Of a stretch of DNA of 64,000 bases, positions 1-9,087 are shown piece by piece. Numbering within the stretch: position 1 is the first letter of the stretch; every line of letters begins with the position of its first letter. The stretch is from positions 1-64,000 of the forward strand of contig JAFIGY010000006.1 of assembly GCA_017849435.1 (NCBI GenBank), written 5' to 3'. Below the pieces are notes generated by a model, which made no database searches, was not told the DNA's origin, and saw only the letters and a program-made list of their open reading frames with translations. This stretch comes from Chitinophaga niabensis (GTDB lineage: Bacteria; Bacteroidota; Bacteroidia; Chitinophagales; Chitinophagaceae). The position numbers and the translations under genes were made by a program.

Positions 1-465
1 CAGGAAGTCAGCACCGGAGCGGTCCATTTTATTTACGAAACCGATACGGGGTACACGGTAGCGGTTAGCCTGGCGCCATACAGTCTCAGACTGGGGCTCA
101 ACGCCGGATACGGCGCAGAACAGGGCAACCAGACCGTCCAGTACACGGAGGGAACGCTCCACCTCTACGGTAAAGTCCACGTGACCCGGAGTATCGATGA
201 TGTTAAATTTATATTGCTTGGTATCAGGCGTATTCTGTCCCTGGTTGGTAGGGAAGTTCCAGAAACAGGTAGTAGCAGCAGATGTGATGGTAATACCTCT
301 CTCCTGCTCCTGGGCCATCCAGTCCATGGTGGCTGCCCCTTCGTGAACCTCACCTATCTTGTGGGTCTTCCCTGTGTAATACAGGATACGCTCTGTGGTA
401 GTGGTCTTACCGGCATCAATGTGCGCCGCAATACCAAAGTTTCTTTGAAATCTTAAGTCTGCCAT
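1..465 (-). CDS. fusA: Elongation factor G, N-terminal part (cut by window edge)
   Basis: Translational GTPase that drives ribosomal translocation in the cytoplasm. Only the first 155 codons are in the window. The start ATG is the complement of 463-465; the protein opens with [20 protein letters not shown], so the P-loop ([12 protein letters not shown]) follows at once, then the switch I region ([11 protein letters not shown]) and the G3 motif DTPGHVDFT, and NKMD near the edge. All G motifs seen are canonical. In most Bacteroidota fusA directly follows rpsG; here it lies 6 kb away with its own promoter element at 503-510 and an opposite-strand block in between. Confidence 0.97.
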   Translation of the reverse strand, partial: MADLRFQRNFGIAAHIDAGKTTTTERILYYTGKTHKIGEVHEGAATMDWMAQEQERGITITSAATTCFWNFPTNQGQNTPDTKQYKFNIIDTPGHVDFTVEVERSLRVLDGLVALFCAVSGVEPQSETVWRQANRYRVPRIGFVNKMDRSGADFL

Positions 466-1091
466 AAAAGTAAAATGACTATAAGTAATGCAATTTGGGG
501 GGCAAAGGTAATCTATTTTTACCAATAAATAAAGCCGGAATAATTTGCCAAATTGTTAAATCAGCCTTCTTCCGGATGCATTCAGAACCCGATTATCCGT
601 CAGTTTGTACCAAGGTTAATAAGTTGATTATTATATATTTTTTAATTAATTCAAATAATTAAGAAGATCAATTATTTAGAAAAAGTAAATGAATTGTACC
701 TCGTAACTGTTTAACAAATGCTGCACGAGAACAGCAAATCCATTCAGATACATCTTTCCAAAAATAACTGCCGTTTATCCACTGAAGCCGACCAGAAATT
801 AAATGAGCGTTTTCCGCCCAAAAGTGTTTATCTACTTTTAATGCGATTTTAAGGCATCGGCTAATTGAACCCCAACGTTCTCTAAGCAAAAATATAAACC
901 AGATTTGTTCCGGGGATCCCAAAACAAGCACTTCCCGGAAGCAGGAAAAGTGTGTCCTATGGTATAAGTTCAAAAGCAAAAAGTCACAGCGACGGACCTG
1001 ATAACAATTACATGAAGTATGCACTGCATGTAGCGAACTTCTCATGCATCTATCACAGCAGTTTTTATTGTCTCACATAACCAAATCTCAC
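466..1091. other. Intergenic region without a supported gene
   Basis: This 626-nt, A+T-rich stretch separates divergent fusA and the T9SS-sorted protein gene. It holds the fusA promoter element and presumably the promoter of the gene at 1092. An open minus-strand frame at 668-1045 has no signal peptide, recognisable motif or coding-like composition, so I do not call it a gene. Confidence 0.6.
503..510 (-). promoter_or_regulatory. Likely -7 promoter element of fusA
   Basis: Read on the minus strand this is TACCTTTG, a match to the Bacteroidota -7 consensus TAnnTTTG, 38 nt upstream of the fusA ATG. The sequence around it is nearly identical to that around the rpsL promoter at 7425-7432, which supports its being real. 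Confidence 0.6.
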
Positions 1092-1598
1092 ATGAAACGT
1101 CTCTTTACAAAGTACTGGCTGATTGCCATTCTTATGGCCATAGCATGGATGCCTGCAAAAGCGCAGATCGTCCTTGTCAGGCAAGTCACAGCAGCGGCAG
1201 GAGGTTCTGCTGCGGCCGGCAATTTCTCGTTCGATTACACCATCGGGGAACCGGTCATCACTACTATCTCCGCCGGAGATATCCTGCTTTCCCAGGGGTT
1301 CAACCAGCCCGAAGTGCTGCCCCTGCTACCACAAGGCTCTAATCCTGTTATGGATTTTATCCTCTTCCCCAACCCGGCTGTGTCTACTGTCAAAATCCAG
1401 TTCAACCTCCTCACGGATGCATCCGTCGTTTTCCTCATCGTCAACACGGCGGGACAGGTCATCTATCAGGATATCAAGATGTACGGTGCCGGCAAGATCA
1501 CTATCCCAACTCCTGTTGACAAGCTCGCTGCCGGGATATACACCGTCATCTTCAAGGTCAACGGGCATGTGTTCACCGAAAAGCTCATTGTTCAGTAA
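1092..1598 (+). CDS. Secreted protein with T9SS type A C-terminal sorting domain
   Basis: A 168-residue exported protein. The start at 1092 is preferred to the open frame from 1044 because it places a clean signal peptide at the N-terminus (MKRLFTKYWLIAILMAIAWM, cleaved after AKAQ). The middle is short (about 60 residues, with a GNFSFDYTIGEPVI segment often seen in small Bacteroidota secreted proteins). The last 80 residues begin with FPNPA and end in EKLIVQ with the pattern LAAGIYTVIFK, the form of the T9SS type A sorting domain, which directs proteins through the outer membrane by the type IX system. It sits 17 nt upstream of a PorV-like gene, the T9SS shuttle for such domains. Function of the mature part is unknown. 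Confidence 0.8.
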   Translation: MKRLFTKYWLIAILMAIAWMPAKAQIVLVRQVTAAAGGSAAAGNFSFDYTIGEPVITTISAGDILLSQGFNQPEVLPLLPQGSNPVMDFILFPNPAVSTVKIQFNLLTDASVVFLIVNTAGQVIYQDIKMYGAGKITIPTPVDKLAAGIYTVIFKVNGHVFTEKLIVQ

Positions 1599-1615
1599 TC
1601 CTAAATCCATTTATC

Positions 1616-2776
1616 ATGAAGCAGTTGTTTTTGCTGTTGATGTGCTGCTGTGCCCTTGCAGGGATACCCGCTTCCGCCCAGAAGTCCCAACAGCAGCCCA
1701 TGAACATCGGGGCCGCTTTCCTGCTCGTCAACCCCGATGCCAGAAGCAGTGGTATGGGTGATGCCGTTACCGGTATTGAACCGGATGCCAACGCCCTCTT
1801 CGCCAATGCCGCCAAAATCCCCTTTGCAGGCACCTGGGGCGTCAGCGCCTCCTACTCCCCCTGGATGTGGGACCTCAACGATCGTAAAACACATATGGGA
1901 TATGTATCCGCTTTCAAAACCTGGAATGACCGGGAAGGCGCGGGAGTTTCCGTTAAATACTTCGATCACGGACAAATGACCTTCCGGGACGATAACGGTA
2001 TGGAGCTCCAGCAGTACAGACCCCGTGAATATGCTATCGATGCCGCTTACGCGCGAAAACTCGGTGACAAATTCTCCGTCGCCGTTTCCCTTCGCTACAT
2101 TCGCAGCGAACTCGGGTCCGGCACCTATAATGGCCTGGTGCAAAAGCCGGCTTCCGCCGTGGCCGGTGATCTCGGCATTTATTATCAAAACTATGCCGAT
2201 CATATCGATTATGGCAACCGTTATTGCTGGGGCATCAGTTTCACGAACCTCGGCAACAAACTCAAATATACTGATGACAACAACCGGAAGTCTTTTCTGC
2301 CGATGAACCTGCGCATTGGTGGCGGTTACTCCTTTGTGCATACACAGGATCACCAGTTCACCGCTGCAGTGGACGTCTGCAAACTCCTCGTCCCCACACC
2401 ACCTGTTTACAAACTGGATGCCTCCGGCAATCCGACCAATGTGATCGAAAAAGGAAGGGACCCTAACAGAGGCATCGTGGAATCCATCTTCTCTTCCTTC
2501 GGCGATGCACCAGGAGGATTCAGCGAAGAGATCCGCGAGTTCACTTTGGCCAGCGGTATGGAATATGCCTATCAGCACCGCTTCTTTGTAAGAGCAGGCT
2601 ACTTTTACGAACATCCCAACAAGGGAAACCGGCAGCACTTCTCTGCCGGACTTGGTGTGAATATACAAGGCGTACAGATCGACATGGCTTATCTCATGCC
2701 GACCGGCACCAGTTTGCTCCAGCGCAAAAGCCTCAAACTAACGTTGTTGTATACACCACATTTTAAAGACCGATAA
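1616..2776 (+). CDS. PorV/LptO-like outer-membrane protein of the type IX secretion system
   Basis: Predicted FadL-like beta barrel of 386 residues with a signal peptide (cleavage after ASAQ). The early segment NPDARSSGMGDAVTGIEPDANALFANAAK is the hallmark of the PorV/PorQ family, and the internal KLLVPTPP segment is typical of PorV itself. PorV shuttles T9SS cargo from the translocon to the attachment complex. Length fits the family (about 380-400). It lies between a T9SS-sorted protein and two secreted proteins rather than next to porU, so it may be a second, cargo-dedicated copy; whether the genome has another PorV cannot be seen here. Confidence 0.78.
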   Translation: MKQLFLLLMCCCALAGIPASAQKSQQQPMNIGAAFLLVNPDARSSGMGDAVTGIEPDANALFANAAKIPFAGTWGVSASYSPWMWDLNDRKTHMGYVSAFKTWNDREGAGVSVKYFDHGQMTFRDDNGMELQQYRPREYAIDAAYARKLGDKFSVAVSLRYIRSELGSGTYNGLVQKPASAVAGDLGIYYQNYADHIDYGNRYCWGISFTNLGNKLKYTDDNNRKSFLPMNLRIGGGYSFVHTQDHQFTAAVDVCKLLVPTPPVYKLDASGNPTNVIEKGRDPNRGIVESIFSSFGDAPGGFSEEIREFTLASGMEYAYQHRFFVRAGYFYEHPNKGNRQHFSAGLGVNIQGVQIDMAYLMPTGTSLLQRKSLKLTLLYTPHFKDR

Positions 2777-2812
2777 AACCCCTTTCTCTCACTGAATAAA
2801 GTAAAAACTGTC

Positions 2813-3238
2813 ATGAAAACATTTTTCTTATTGATGACCGTGATGACGTTAGGCATCACCTCTGTTTATGCACAATCCGAGGCGCGAACCGCGGGTGCGC
2901 AAAGAACGAAGGACCGGCTGTTCCCAACCTATGCGCAGGATGTTGCAAAAATGAAAACGACGGAAACACCTCCTCCGGAAATGCTGATCACCACTCCTCA
3001 GGCTTTAATGGACAAGCTTTTCCCGAAAGCTTCCGGCGCCGGAGGTGCGGCAGCGCGTACCGCAGCGCCGGCGAATGCTCAACAAACAGCATTACCTTCT
3101 TCCAAATCCGCGGAGGAAGTTGCGAAGGAGCACAAGGCCAAACAGGTAGAAATTCAGGCCAAAACACCACCACCTGTAACGGACCAGGGCCAGGAACCCC
3201 GGAAGAATCCTGCTAACACGCAAAAACCTCAAAACTGA
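2813..3238 (+). CDS. Small secreted Ala/Pro/Lys-rich protein, unknown function
   Basis: A 141-residue protein with a signal peptide ([20 protein letters not shown], cleavage before QSEA). The rest is low in hydrophobic residues and rich in Ala, Pro, Lys and Thr, so it is probably largely disordered. No known domain is visible. The gene lies between the PorV-like gene and the collagen-like gene in the same direction, 36 nt after the first and 5 nt before the second, so it is probably co-transcribed. It could be a linker, chaperone or assembly partner of the collagen-like protein; this is inference from position only. Confidence 0.7.
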   Translation: MKTFFLLMTVMTLGITSVYAQSEARTAGAQRTKDRLFPTYAQDVAKMKTTETPPPEMLITTPQALMDKLFPKASGAGGAAARTAAPANAQQTALPSSKSAEEVAKEHKAKQVEIQAKTPPPVTDQGQEPRKNPANTQKPQN

Positions 3239-3243
3239 TCATC

Positions 3244-6200
3244 ATGAAGAAATTATTATACCTCGCATATCTGTTCCTGTTGCTAATAGCACAGAAAACC
3301 ATTGCCCAAAGCGGTCTTTCAGGGATCAACTACCAGGCGGTGGCGCGCAATTCCAATGGCACCGTACTCGCTAACCAGGCGGTGACGGTACGTTTCACTA
3401 TCCGCGGTGGTTCCGCTGCCGGCCCTGTTCAATACCAGGAAACGCAGAACGCCACTACCAATGCACTGGGTCTGTTCACGCTGCAGATCGGGCGCGGCAC
3501 ACCGGCCTCCGGTACTTTTGCGGCCGTTCCCTGGTCCGCCGCCAATCAATATTTACAAGTGGAAGTGAACCCGGGCAGCGGATACGTAACCCTGGGCACT
3601 AACCAGCTGATGAGCGTGCCTTTCGCACAATTCGCTGCTAACGGCACTGCGGGACCACAAGGGCCCGCAGGACCCGCTGGCCCTCAAGGAGCTACAGGCG
3701 CAACGGGGCCGCAGGGGCCGGCTGGTCCTATTGGGCCTATTGGTCCTGCCGGGCCTGCAGGGCCGCAGGGACCGGTGGGGCCGGCAGGCTCCATTTCCGG
3801 CGTTGCAGCCGGTGGTGATCTGAGTGGTACCTACCCCAATCCCGCCATTGCCGCAGGTGCGGTAACTGCAGCCAAAATCGCGGCCGGTGTGATCCCCACC
3901 ACTCTTCCGCCCAACGGGCCTGCCGGTGGCAATCTCAGCGGCACTTACCCCAATCCCGTTATCGCACCGGGAGCTGTAACCGCGGCTCACCTTGCGCCGG
4001 GTGTACTGCCCACTGCCCTTCCGCCCAATGGGGCTGCAGGCGGGGACCTGAGCGGTACTTACCCCAATCCTTCCGTAGCAAAGATCCTGGGAAGGAATCT
4101 GAATGCTACTCCCCCGATCAATGATCAGGTATTGAAATTCAACGGTACGGAATGGGTACCGGCAACTGTTGGCGTGGGTGCTTTTACTTTACCATACGCT
4201 ACTGTTGAGAATAACGCCGGAACATTATTTTCCATCGCTAATAATGGGGATGGTACTTCCATTGAAGCGGTGAACAATACTACCACGCCCAGCATTGCCG
4301 CGTTACGGGGGATTGTGAGCAGCACAGCACCCGGTGGTTTTTCCACAGCGGTGCGCGGGATTAACAATGGAACCGGTGGTTTAGGTATTGGTGTATGGGG
4401 CTCACAGGGTGGTTCCGGCTGGGGCGTGTATGGCGTAACACCTACGGGTATCGGGGTGTATGGAAATTCCAGCTCGAGTGGCTTTGGTGTTTACGCTAAC
4501 AGCAATACCGGTACAGGTCTTTCTGCGACAAGTACCAATGGTACGGCGGCCAACATCAACATTTATAATAACTCAAATAATAATACCGTACTGAGTACCA
4601 GCACAGCAGGCAACGGTACTGTCATCAACGTGACTACCTCCGGTACCGGTACCGGGGTATTCAGCAGCACTGGTGCGGGCTTTGCTGTACAGGGGGTCAC
4701 CAACATGATATCATCTGCCGGTATAGTAGGTGACAACTCCGGTGGTGGTGAAGCGGTGGTAGGCCGTGCCAACAGTAATATCGCCGGTGCAGTGGTGGGC
4801 CGCAATGATGGCGGCGGTTATGGCGTAAGAGGTTTCATCACCACCAACAACACCGGTACAGCTATTGGTGTATTCGGACAGGTAGGTTTCAATAACAGCA
4901 CCGGCAGGGCAGGCCGTTTTGAGAACTTCAACCAGAGCAACACCACCGGGAATACGTTTGAAGTAGAAACCAACAGTTTTGGCAATATCCCTGACAACAC
5001 GCAGGGGAATGCCGCTTCTTTCCTGGTGAATAATACAAACAGCGTGTCTGCGGCGGTACGCGGAGAGGTAAAAACCATTTTCGGGAACTTTGGTGCTGCG
5101 GCTGTTTTCGGGGTATCCTCCGGTACAGGGGGTTATGCTGGCCTGTTCCAGTCCTCCAATGCCAATGGAAATGGTACCACATTGGTAGCATTGCACAATG
5201 GTAACGGTAACGCCATTACCGCCAATGTCTCCAAAGACGGGAATGGAGTAGAAAGCAATGTCAATGGTGCAGGTACTGCGATCTATGGCTGGGTTCCCTC
5301 TTTTGGTACCGGCCGTGCCGGCAGATTTAATATTTACAACACCTCCAACAACAACGATGCGATCACGGTCACCACAGTAGGGAATGGTAATGCAGGTAAT
5401 TTTAAAGTAGACAGAACTACCGGTACTGCCGCAGCTGTAAAGGGAGAAGTGAATTCTATGTTCGCGAACTTTGGTACGGCGGGCATTTACGGGGTATCCT
5501 CCGGTACAGGGGGCTTCGCCGGTCTGTTCCACGCATCCAATCCTGCAGGGAACGGACCTGCGCTGATAGCCATTGCTGAAGGGAATGGTAACGGTATCAC
5601 TGCCAATGCCACAAACACCGGAGACGGAGTAGAAACCACGGTTGACGGTAGCGGTAATGCGCTGTATGCATGGATTCCCAGTTTCGCTACCGGCCGGGCC
5701 GGCCGTTTCGTCAACTATAACAATACAAATACCAATGCAGTACTTACCGTTGAAAATCACCGTACCGCCGCCGGTGCATCCATCGCCGTATTCAAAGCCG
5801 GTGATCCTGGCACGGTGAATGTTGCCCGTATCGACGTCACTGGTAAAGGTTTCTTCAACGGCGGTACACAAACCGGCGGTGCTGACATAGCGGAAGCATT
5901 TGATGTAACGGGTTCTACACAGGCATATGAACCGGGAGATATTCTCGTGATCTCTACCAGTAAAGACCGGGCTGTAGAAAAATCCAGCGAGCCTTATTCC
6001 ACTCTTGTTGCAGGCGTATATGCCACCAAACCCGGCGTACTGCTCACGGAAGAACATATTGATACAGACATTTCAGGCAAAGTGCCGATGGGCGTGATCG
6101 GGGTAATTCCTACGAAAGTTTGCCTTGAAGGCGGCGCTATCAAAAGAGGAGACCTGATCGTTACCTCCTCTCGTTCCGGCGTAGCCATGAAAGCGGATCC

Positions 6201-6297
6201 GGACAAGGTAAAGGTCGGTCAGGTGATCGGTAAGGCTTTGCAGGATTATAATACAGATAGTGTTGGTAAGATCAATGTGCTGGTAAGCATAAAATAG
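3244..6297 (+). CDS. Large secreted collagen-like repeat protein with tail-fibre-like body
   Basis: A 1017-residue exported protein. After the signal peptide (cleavage near IAQS) comes a globular domain of about 115 residues ([20 protein letters not shown]), common at the N-terminus of Bacteroidota fibre-like proteins. Residues 136-180 are uninterrupted Gly-X-Y triplets ([19 protein letters not shown] and on), a collagen-like triple helix. Then come three copies of a [11 protein letters not shown] module (residues about 186-280), and a long Gly/Asn/Thr-rich body with repeats such as [12 protein letters not shown] and AAVKGEV resembling trimeric beta-helix fibres. The last 140 residues ([10 protein letters not shown] onwards, then EPGDILVIS and [10 protein letters not shown]) resemble C-terminal domains of collagen-repeat phage tail proteins, some of which are autoproteolytic. 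No T9SS sorting domain is seen. Confidence 0.85.
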   Translation: MKKLLYLAYLFLLLIAQKTIAQSGLSGINYQAVARNSNGTVLANQAVTVRFTIRGGSAAGPVQYQETQNATTNALGLFTLQIGRGTPASGTFAAVPWSAANQYLQVEVNPGSGYVTLGTNQLMSVPFAQFAANGTAGPQGPAGPAGPQGATGATGPQGPAGPIGPIGPAGPAGPQGPVGPAGSISGVAAGGDLSGTYPNPAIAAGAVTAAKIAAGVIPTTLPPNGPAGGNLSGTYPNPVIAPGAVTAAHLAPGVLPTALPPNGAAGGDLSGTYPNPSVAKILGRNLNATPPINDQVLKFNGTEWVPATVGVGAFTLPYATVENNAGTLFSIANNGDGTSIEAVNNTTTPSIAALRGIVSSTAPGGFSTAVRGINNGTGGLGIGVWGSQGGSGWGVYGVTPTGIGVYGNSSSSGFGVYANSNTGTGLSATSTNGTAANINIYNNSNNNTVLSTSTAGNGTVINVTTSGTGTGVFSSTGAGFAVQGVTNMISSAGIVGDNSGGGEAVVGRANSNIAGAVVGRNDGGGYGVRGFITTNNTGTAIGVFGQVGFNNSTGRAGRFENFNQSNTTGNTFEVETNSFGNIPDNTQGNAASFLVNNTNSVSAAVRGEVKTIFGNFGAAAVFGVSSGTGGYAGLFQSSNANGNGTTLVALHNGNGNAITANVSKDGNGVESNVNGAGTAIYGWVPSFGTGRAGRFNIYNTSNNNDAITVTTVGNGNAGNFKVDRTTGTAAAVKGEVNSMFANFGTAGIYGVSSGTGGFAGLFHASNPAGNGPALIAIAEGNGNGITANATNTGDGVETTVDGSGNALYAWIPSFATGRAGRFVNYNNTNTNAVLTVENHRTAAGASIAVFKAGDPGTVNVARIDVTGKGFFNGGTQTGGADIAEAFDVTGSTQAYEPGDILVISTSKDRAVEKSSEPYSTLVAGVYATKPGVLLTEEHIDTDISGKVPMGVIGVIPTKVCLEGGAIKRGDLIVTSSRSGVAMKADPDKVKVGQVIGKALQDYNTDSVGKINVLVSIK

Positions 6298-6356
6298 TTT
6301 ATTGCATCTGCCAGGTGTTTACTTTGAGAGAAGGTTAATGTCTGGTTTATGTGAGT

Positions 6357-6391
6357 GGGGTTGTCTCATACCGGGACAGCCCCAATTTTTT
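6357..6391 (+). terminator. Rho-independent terminator of the collagen-like gene
   Basis: An 11-bp stem (6357-6367 with 6373-6383, including G-U pairs) with a 5-nt loop is followed by AATTTTTT. It lies 60 nt after the stop of the collagen-like gene and closes the plus-strand block. Confidence 0.7.
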
Positions 6392-6403
6392 GGGGGCAGG
6401 CAT

Positions 6404-6436
6404 AAAAAAACATCTCCCGGAACCGGGAGATGTTTT
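6404..6436 (-). terminator. Rho-independent terminator of the rpsL-rpsG unit
   Basis: CATCTCCCGG and CCGGGAGATG (6411-6420 and 6423-6432) form a perfect stem with a 2-nt centre, flanked by A and T runs; on the minus strand the stem is followed by a T tract. It shows that rpsL-rpsG transcription ends before the inserted block and does not run on to fusA. Confidence 0.85.
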
Positions 6437-6473
6437 GAAAAGATATATTCGGTATTCCCGAAAGGGAACCTGA

Positions 6474-6941
6474 TTAAACCTTGAAGTGAGAGAAAGCTTT
6501 GTTCGCTTCCGCCATACGGTGGGTATCTTCTTTCTTCTTGAAAGCGGCACCTTCACCTTTGCTGGCAGCAACGATCTCGTTTGCCAGTTTTTCGGCCATG
6601 CTCTTACCGTTTCTTTCACCAGCGTAGCGTACCAGCCATTTGATGCTCAGGGAAACTTTCCTGTCCGCACGTACCTCGGCAGGTATCTGGAAGGTGGCAC
6701 CACCGATACGGCGGCTGCGTACTTCAACAGCAGGAGTTACGTTGGACAATGCTTTCTTCCAGATTTCGTAGCCGTTCTCGTTAGTCATTTGGCTAACGCG
6801 GTCTACCGCATCATAGAAAATCTTATAGGCAATGCTCTTTTTTCCCTGCTCCATGATGTTATTCACGAAACGAGTTACCAGTTTATCCTGAAATCTGGGA
6901 TCTGGCGCCAGGGGTAATTTTTTCGCAGCTTGCTTTCTCAT
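6474..6941 (-). CDS. rpsG: 30S ribosomal protein S7
   Basis: Primary 16S rRNA-binding protein that starts assembly of the 30S head. At 155 residues it has the usual length and the standard S7 features: KQAAKKLPLAPDPRFQDKLV near the start, NNIMEQGKKSIAYKIFYDA, and GGATFQIPAEVRADR. The ATG at 6941 is 30 nt after the rpsL stop, so the two are one transcript. In related genomes fusA follows directly; here the unit ends in a strong terminator. Confidence 0.98.
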   Translation of the reverse strand: MRKQAAKKLPLAPDPRFQDKLVTRFVNNIMEQGKKSIAYKIFYDAVDRVSQMTNENGYEIWKKALSNVTPAVEVRSRRIGGATFQIPAEVRADRKVSLSIKWLVRYAGERNGKSMAEKLANEIVAASKGEGAAFKKKEDTHRMAEANKAFSHFKV

Positions 6942-6971
6942 TTATTTGAAAAATTTCAACTATTTAATTAA

Positions 6972-7352
6972 TTATTTTTTAGCCTTTTCCCTCTTAGTAC
7001 CATATTTGGAACGGCTTTGCTTCCTGTCCTTCACACCAGCAGTATCCAGGGAACCACGAACGATGTGGTAACGTACACCCGGCAGATCTTTTACCCTGCC
7101 ACCGCGGATCAGTACGATGGAGTGTTCCTGCAGGTTGTGGCCCTCACCCGGGATATAAGCGATCACCTCTACTTTGTTGGTCAGCTTCACTTTCGCTACC
7201 TTACGCAGTGCGGAGTTCGGTTTCTTAGGGGTGGTAGTGTACACACGGGTACATACGCCACGACGTTGCGGACAAGCATCCAACGCTCTGGATTTGGACT
7301 TGGCCCGGATAATTTCTCTTCCTTTTCTTACTAATTGTTGTATTGTAGGCAT
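6972..7352 (-). CDS. rpsL: 30S ribosomal protein S12
   Basis: Decoding-centre protein of the small subunit, 126 residues. The conserved core [16 protein letters not shown] and the loop [26 protein letters not shown] are both intact; the lysine of the KPNSALRK segment is the wild-type, streptomycin-sensitive residue. First gene of the rpsL-rpsG unit, with a promoter element at 7425-7432. Confidence 0.98.
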   Translation of the reverse strand: MPTIQQLVRKGREIIRAKSKSRALDACPQRRGVCTRVYTTTPKKPNSALRKVAKVKLTNKVEVIAYIPGEGHNLQEHSIVLIRGGRVKDLPGVRYHIVRGSLDTAGVKDRKQSRSKYGTKREKAKK

Positions 7353-7424
7353 TCTTACCTATTTTATATTTTTCTGCTAGTTTACAATGACATCCAAATA
7401 GCCCATTACGAGAATTTGGGAGGG

Positions 7425-7432
7425 CAAAGGTA
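7425..7432 (-). promoter_or_regulatory. Likely -7 promoter element of rpsL-rpsG
   Basis: Minus-strand TACCTTTG fits TAnnTTTG and lies 73 nt before the rpsL start. The flanking plus-strand text (AATTTGGGAGGGCAAAGGTA) is almost the same as that at fusA and close to that at tRNA-Met. Confidence 0.6.
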
Positions 7433-7487
7433 TCACTTCCTGTTTAGAATACAAAATTGTACCGCAGAAATTTCGAAAAAAGCAGGA

Positions 7488-7787
7488 TTACCTCGCTTCT
7501 TTCTGCAACATAGCCGTTGCAATCTGCTCCCATTCCGCCTCCAGTGATCCGCCCGGCATGGACTTGCCGGCCCGGGCATACCAATAAGCTGCGTTCCCCA
7601 TATCCCCTTCTTTCCGGTGAAAATAGGCATGAATCCAGCTCCCCTCCACCGAAGGAATCTCCTGCACCACATCGTGCCCCCGGTCCCAATCCCCTTTTCC
7701 ATCCCACCACAATGCTTCCAGAAGGGGAGAAATACCAGGCGGTGGTGCAGCCTGACCTAAAGTCGCTTTGAATTCCGGGAAGGTCAT
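7488..7787 (-). CDS. Conserved hypothetical protein, 99 residues
   Basis: I do not recognise a named family. The protein is soluble, with no signal peptide, and is rich in Trp and charged residues (WWDGKGDWDRGHDVVQEI, then AYFHRKEGDMGNAAYWYARA). The second part looks like a single TPR-like helical pair. The composition and the conserved-looking aromatic pattern support a real gene. The ATG at 7787 is chosen because a TATCTTTG promoter element ends only 8 nt upstream of it, which would give a nearly leaderless mRNA. The ilvE terminator lies just upstream, so it is transcribed on its own. Confidence 0.7.
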   Translation of the reverse strand: MTFPEFKATLGQAAPPPGISPLLEALWWDGKGDWDRGHDVVQEIPSVEGSWIHAYFHRKEGDMGNAAYWYARAGKSMPGGSLEAEWEQIATAMLQKEAR

Positions 7788-7794
7788 AGGGCTG

Positions 7795-7802
7795 CAAAGA
7801 TA
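7795..7802 (-). promoter_or_regulatory. -7 promoter element very close to the start codon
   Basis: Minus-strand TATCTTTG (TAnnTTTG). With transcription usually starting about 7 nt downstream, the transcript would begin at or just before the ATG at 7787. Confidence 0.5.
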
Positions 7803-7838
7803 ATAAAAAAGAAAGGCCGCCTGTACAGGCGGCCTTTC
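7803..7838 (-). terminator. Rho-independent terminator of ilvE
   Basis: GAAAGGCCGCCTGT followed at once by ACAGGCGGCCTTTC (7811-7824 and 7825-7838) is a perfect 28-nt palindrome with a T-rich tract after it on the minus strand. It lies 18 nt past the ilvE stop. Confidence 0.88.
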
Positions 7839-7855
7839 TCTCCGTGTTAATTTCT

Positions 7856-8962
7856 TTATACCCTGAGATTCCAGCCTTTGTCATCCGCTACCTTGCCGGT
7901 ACGAATGGCATCCAGGCGCTCGATCACTTCGGCGCCTACGGTATATTTGGTGGTATCAAGGGCTATTTTATGCTCCTGATAATCCAGTTCCTCTACATAG
8001 GCTACACTGGCTGCAGTACCGGTGCCAAACACCTCGCGCAGAGTACCGTTCTGATGAGCCGCCACTACCTCGTCAATGGAAATAGCGCGTTCTTCCACGG
8101 TAAAGCCCATATCTCCCAGCACTTCCATTACGCTGGCACGGGTAACACCGGCGAGGATGGTACCGCTGTCAAGGTCGGGGGTAATGGCTTTGTTGCCGAT
8201 GATCACGAATACGTTCATCGTGCCGCATTCCTGTAAATATTTGTGCTCATATCCATCTACCCACAAGATCTGATCATACCCCTGTTTGCGGGCCTGGATG
8301 GTGGGATACATCGCCCCGCCATAGTTGCCCGCCGCTTTGGCATACCCTACTCCGCCCGGAAAAGCACGTACATATTTGTCCTGCACGAGCAAATGGATGG
8401 GTTTGTTAAAGTAAGGCCCGGAAGGGGAATTGATGATCGCGAATTTGTAAGTATCTGACGGCCGTACCCCGATGAACTCATCTGCTGCGATCATAAAAGG
8501 ACGAAGGTACAGGGAACAGCCCTCATTGGAGGGTACCCAGGCACGATCGAGGTCGATCAGCATAGCCAGACCGCCAATGAACAGCCATTCGGGCACCTCG
8601 GGCATGCCCATCCGCTCGGCACTTTTGTTGAAGCGGGCAAAATTGTCATGGGGGCGGAAGATCATGGGATGGCCTTCCTGGTCGTTATACGCCTTGATCC
8701 CCTCAAAGATCGCCTGCCCGTAATGCCAGGCGGCATTGGAAGGACTCACGCTCAAATTCTGGAAAGGAATAATTTGTGCATTTTTCCATTCCTTGCCATC
8801 AAAATCGGCCACTAACATGTGATCCGCATACTTTTTCCCAAAAACCAGGTTGTTAAAGTCCACCTCGCTCAGGCGGCTTTTGGTTGTTTTGGTCACCTTG
8901 ATCTTCTGTAACGCTTCTTCCATTACTGTAGACTTAGCGGTGGGATAGTCAACTGCCATCAT
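7856..8962 (-). CDS. ilvE: Branched-chain amino acid aminotransferase
   Basis: PLP-dependent fold-type IV enzyme that transfers the amino group between glutamate and the 2-oxo acids of leucine, isoleucine and valine. The 368-residue protein is of the longer, BCAT2-like type. HYGQAIFEGIKAY near residue 80 is typical, the PLP lysine is in YAKAAGNYGG, and QECGTMNVFVI and GTGTAASV follow as expected for cofactor phosphate and substrate contacts. Two ATG codons stand side by side at the start; either is possible. It is a single-gene unit ending in a strong terminator. Confidence 0.96.
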   Translation of the reverse strand: MMAVDYPTAKSTVMEEALQKIKVTKTTKSRLSEVDFNNLVFGKKYADHMLVADFDGKEWKNAQIIPFQNLSVSPSNAAWHYGQAIFEGIKAYNDQEGHPMIFRPHDNFARFNKSAERMGMPEVPEWLFIGGLAMLIDLDRAWVPSNEGCSLYLRPFMIAADEFIGVRPSDTYKFAIINSPSGPYFNKPIHLLVQDKYVRAFPGGVGYAKAAGNYGGAMYPTIQARKQGYDQILWVDGYEHKYLQECGTMNVFVIIGNKAITPDLDSGTILAGVTRASVMEVLGDMGFTVEERAISIDEVVAAHQNGTLREVFGTGTAASVAYVEELDYQEHKIALDTTKYTVGAEVIERLDAIRTGKVADDKGWNLRV

Positions 8963-9087
8963 GGTTAATCAATTTTATCTCAATATTTTTACACTTTGCA
9001 AGCAGGTTATCGTTCCACCGAACGATCTGCAAATAAACGTTATTTTCCCCGCACGGGAACGTTACATTAAACCATAACAATATATTT

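Noticed and set aside
668-1045. Minus-strand frame in the fusA upstream region
   Set aside because: Cys-rich, no motif, overlaps the likely promoter region.
1601-2668. Long open frame on the minus strand opposite the PorV-like gene
   Set aside because: It mirrors the codon pattern of the real gene, has no signal or family match, and overlaps it fully.
3650-3790. Short tandem nucleotide repeats that could be mistaken for a CRISPR or satellite
   Set aside because: They code in frame for Gly-X-Y collagen triplets with no spacer structure.
4711-6057. Open minus-strand frame of 448 codons opposite the collagen-like gene
   Set aside because: A product of the repetitive, Gly/Asn/Thr-rich coding strand; low-complexity translation without a domain.
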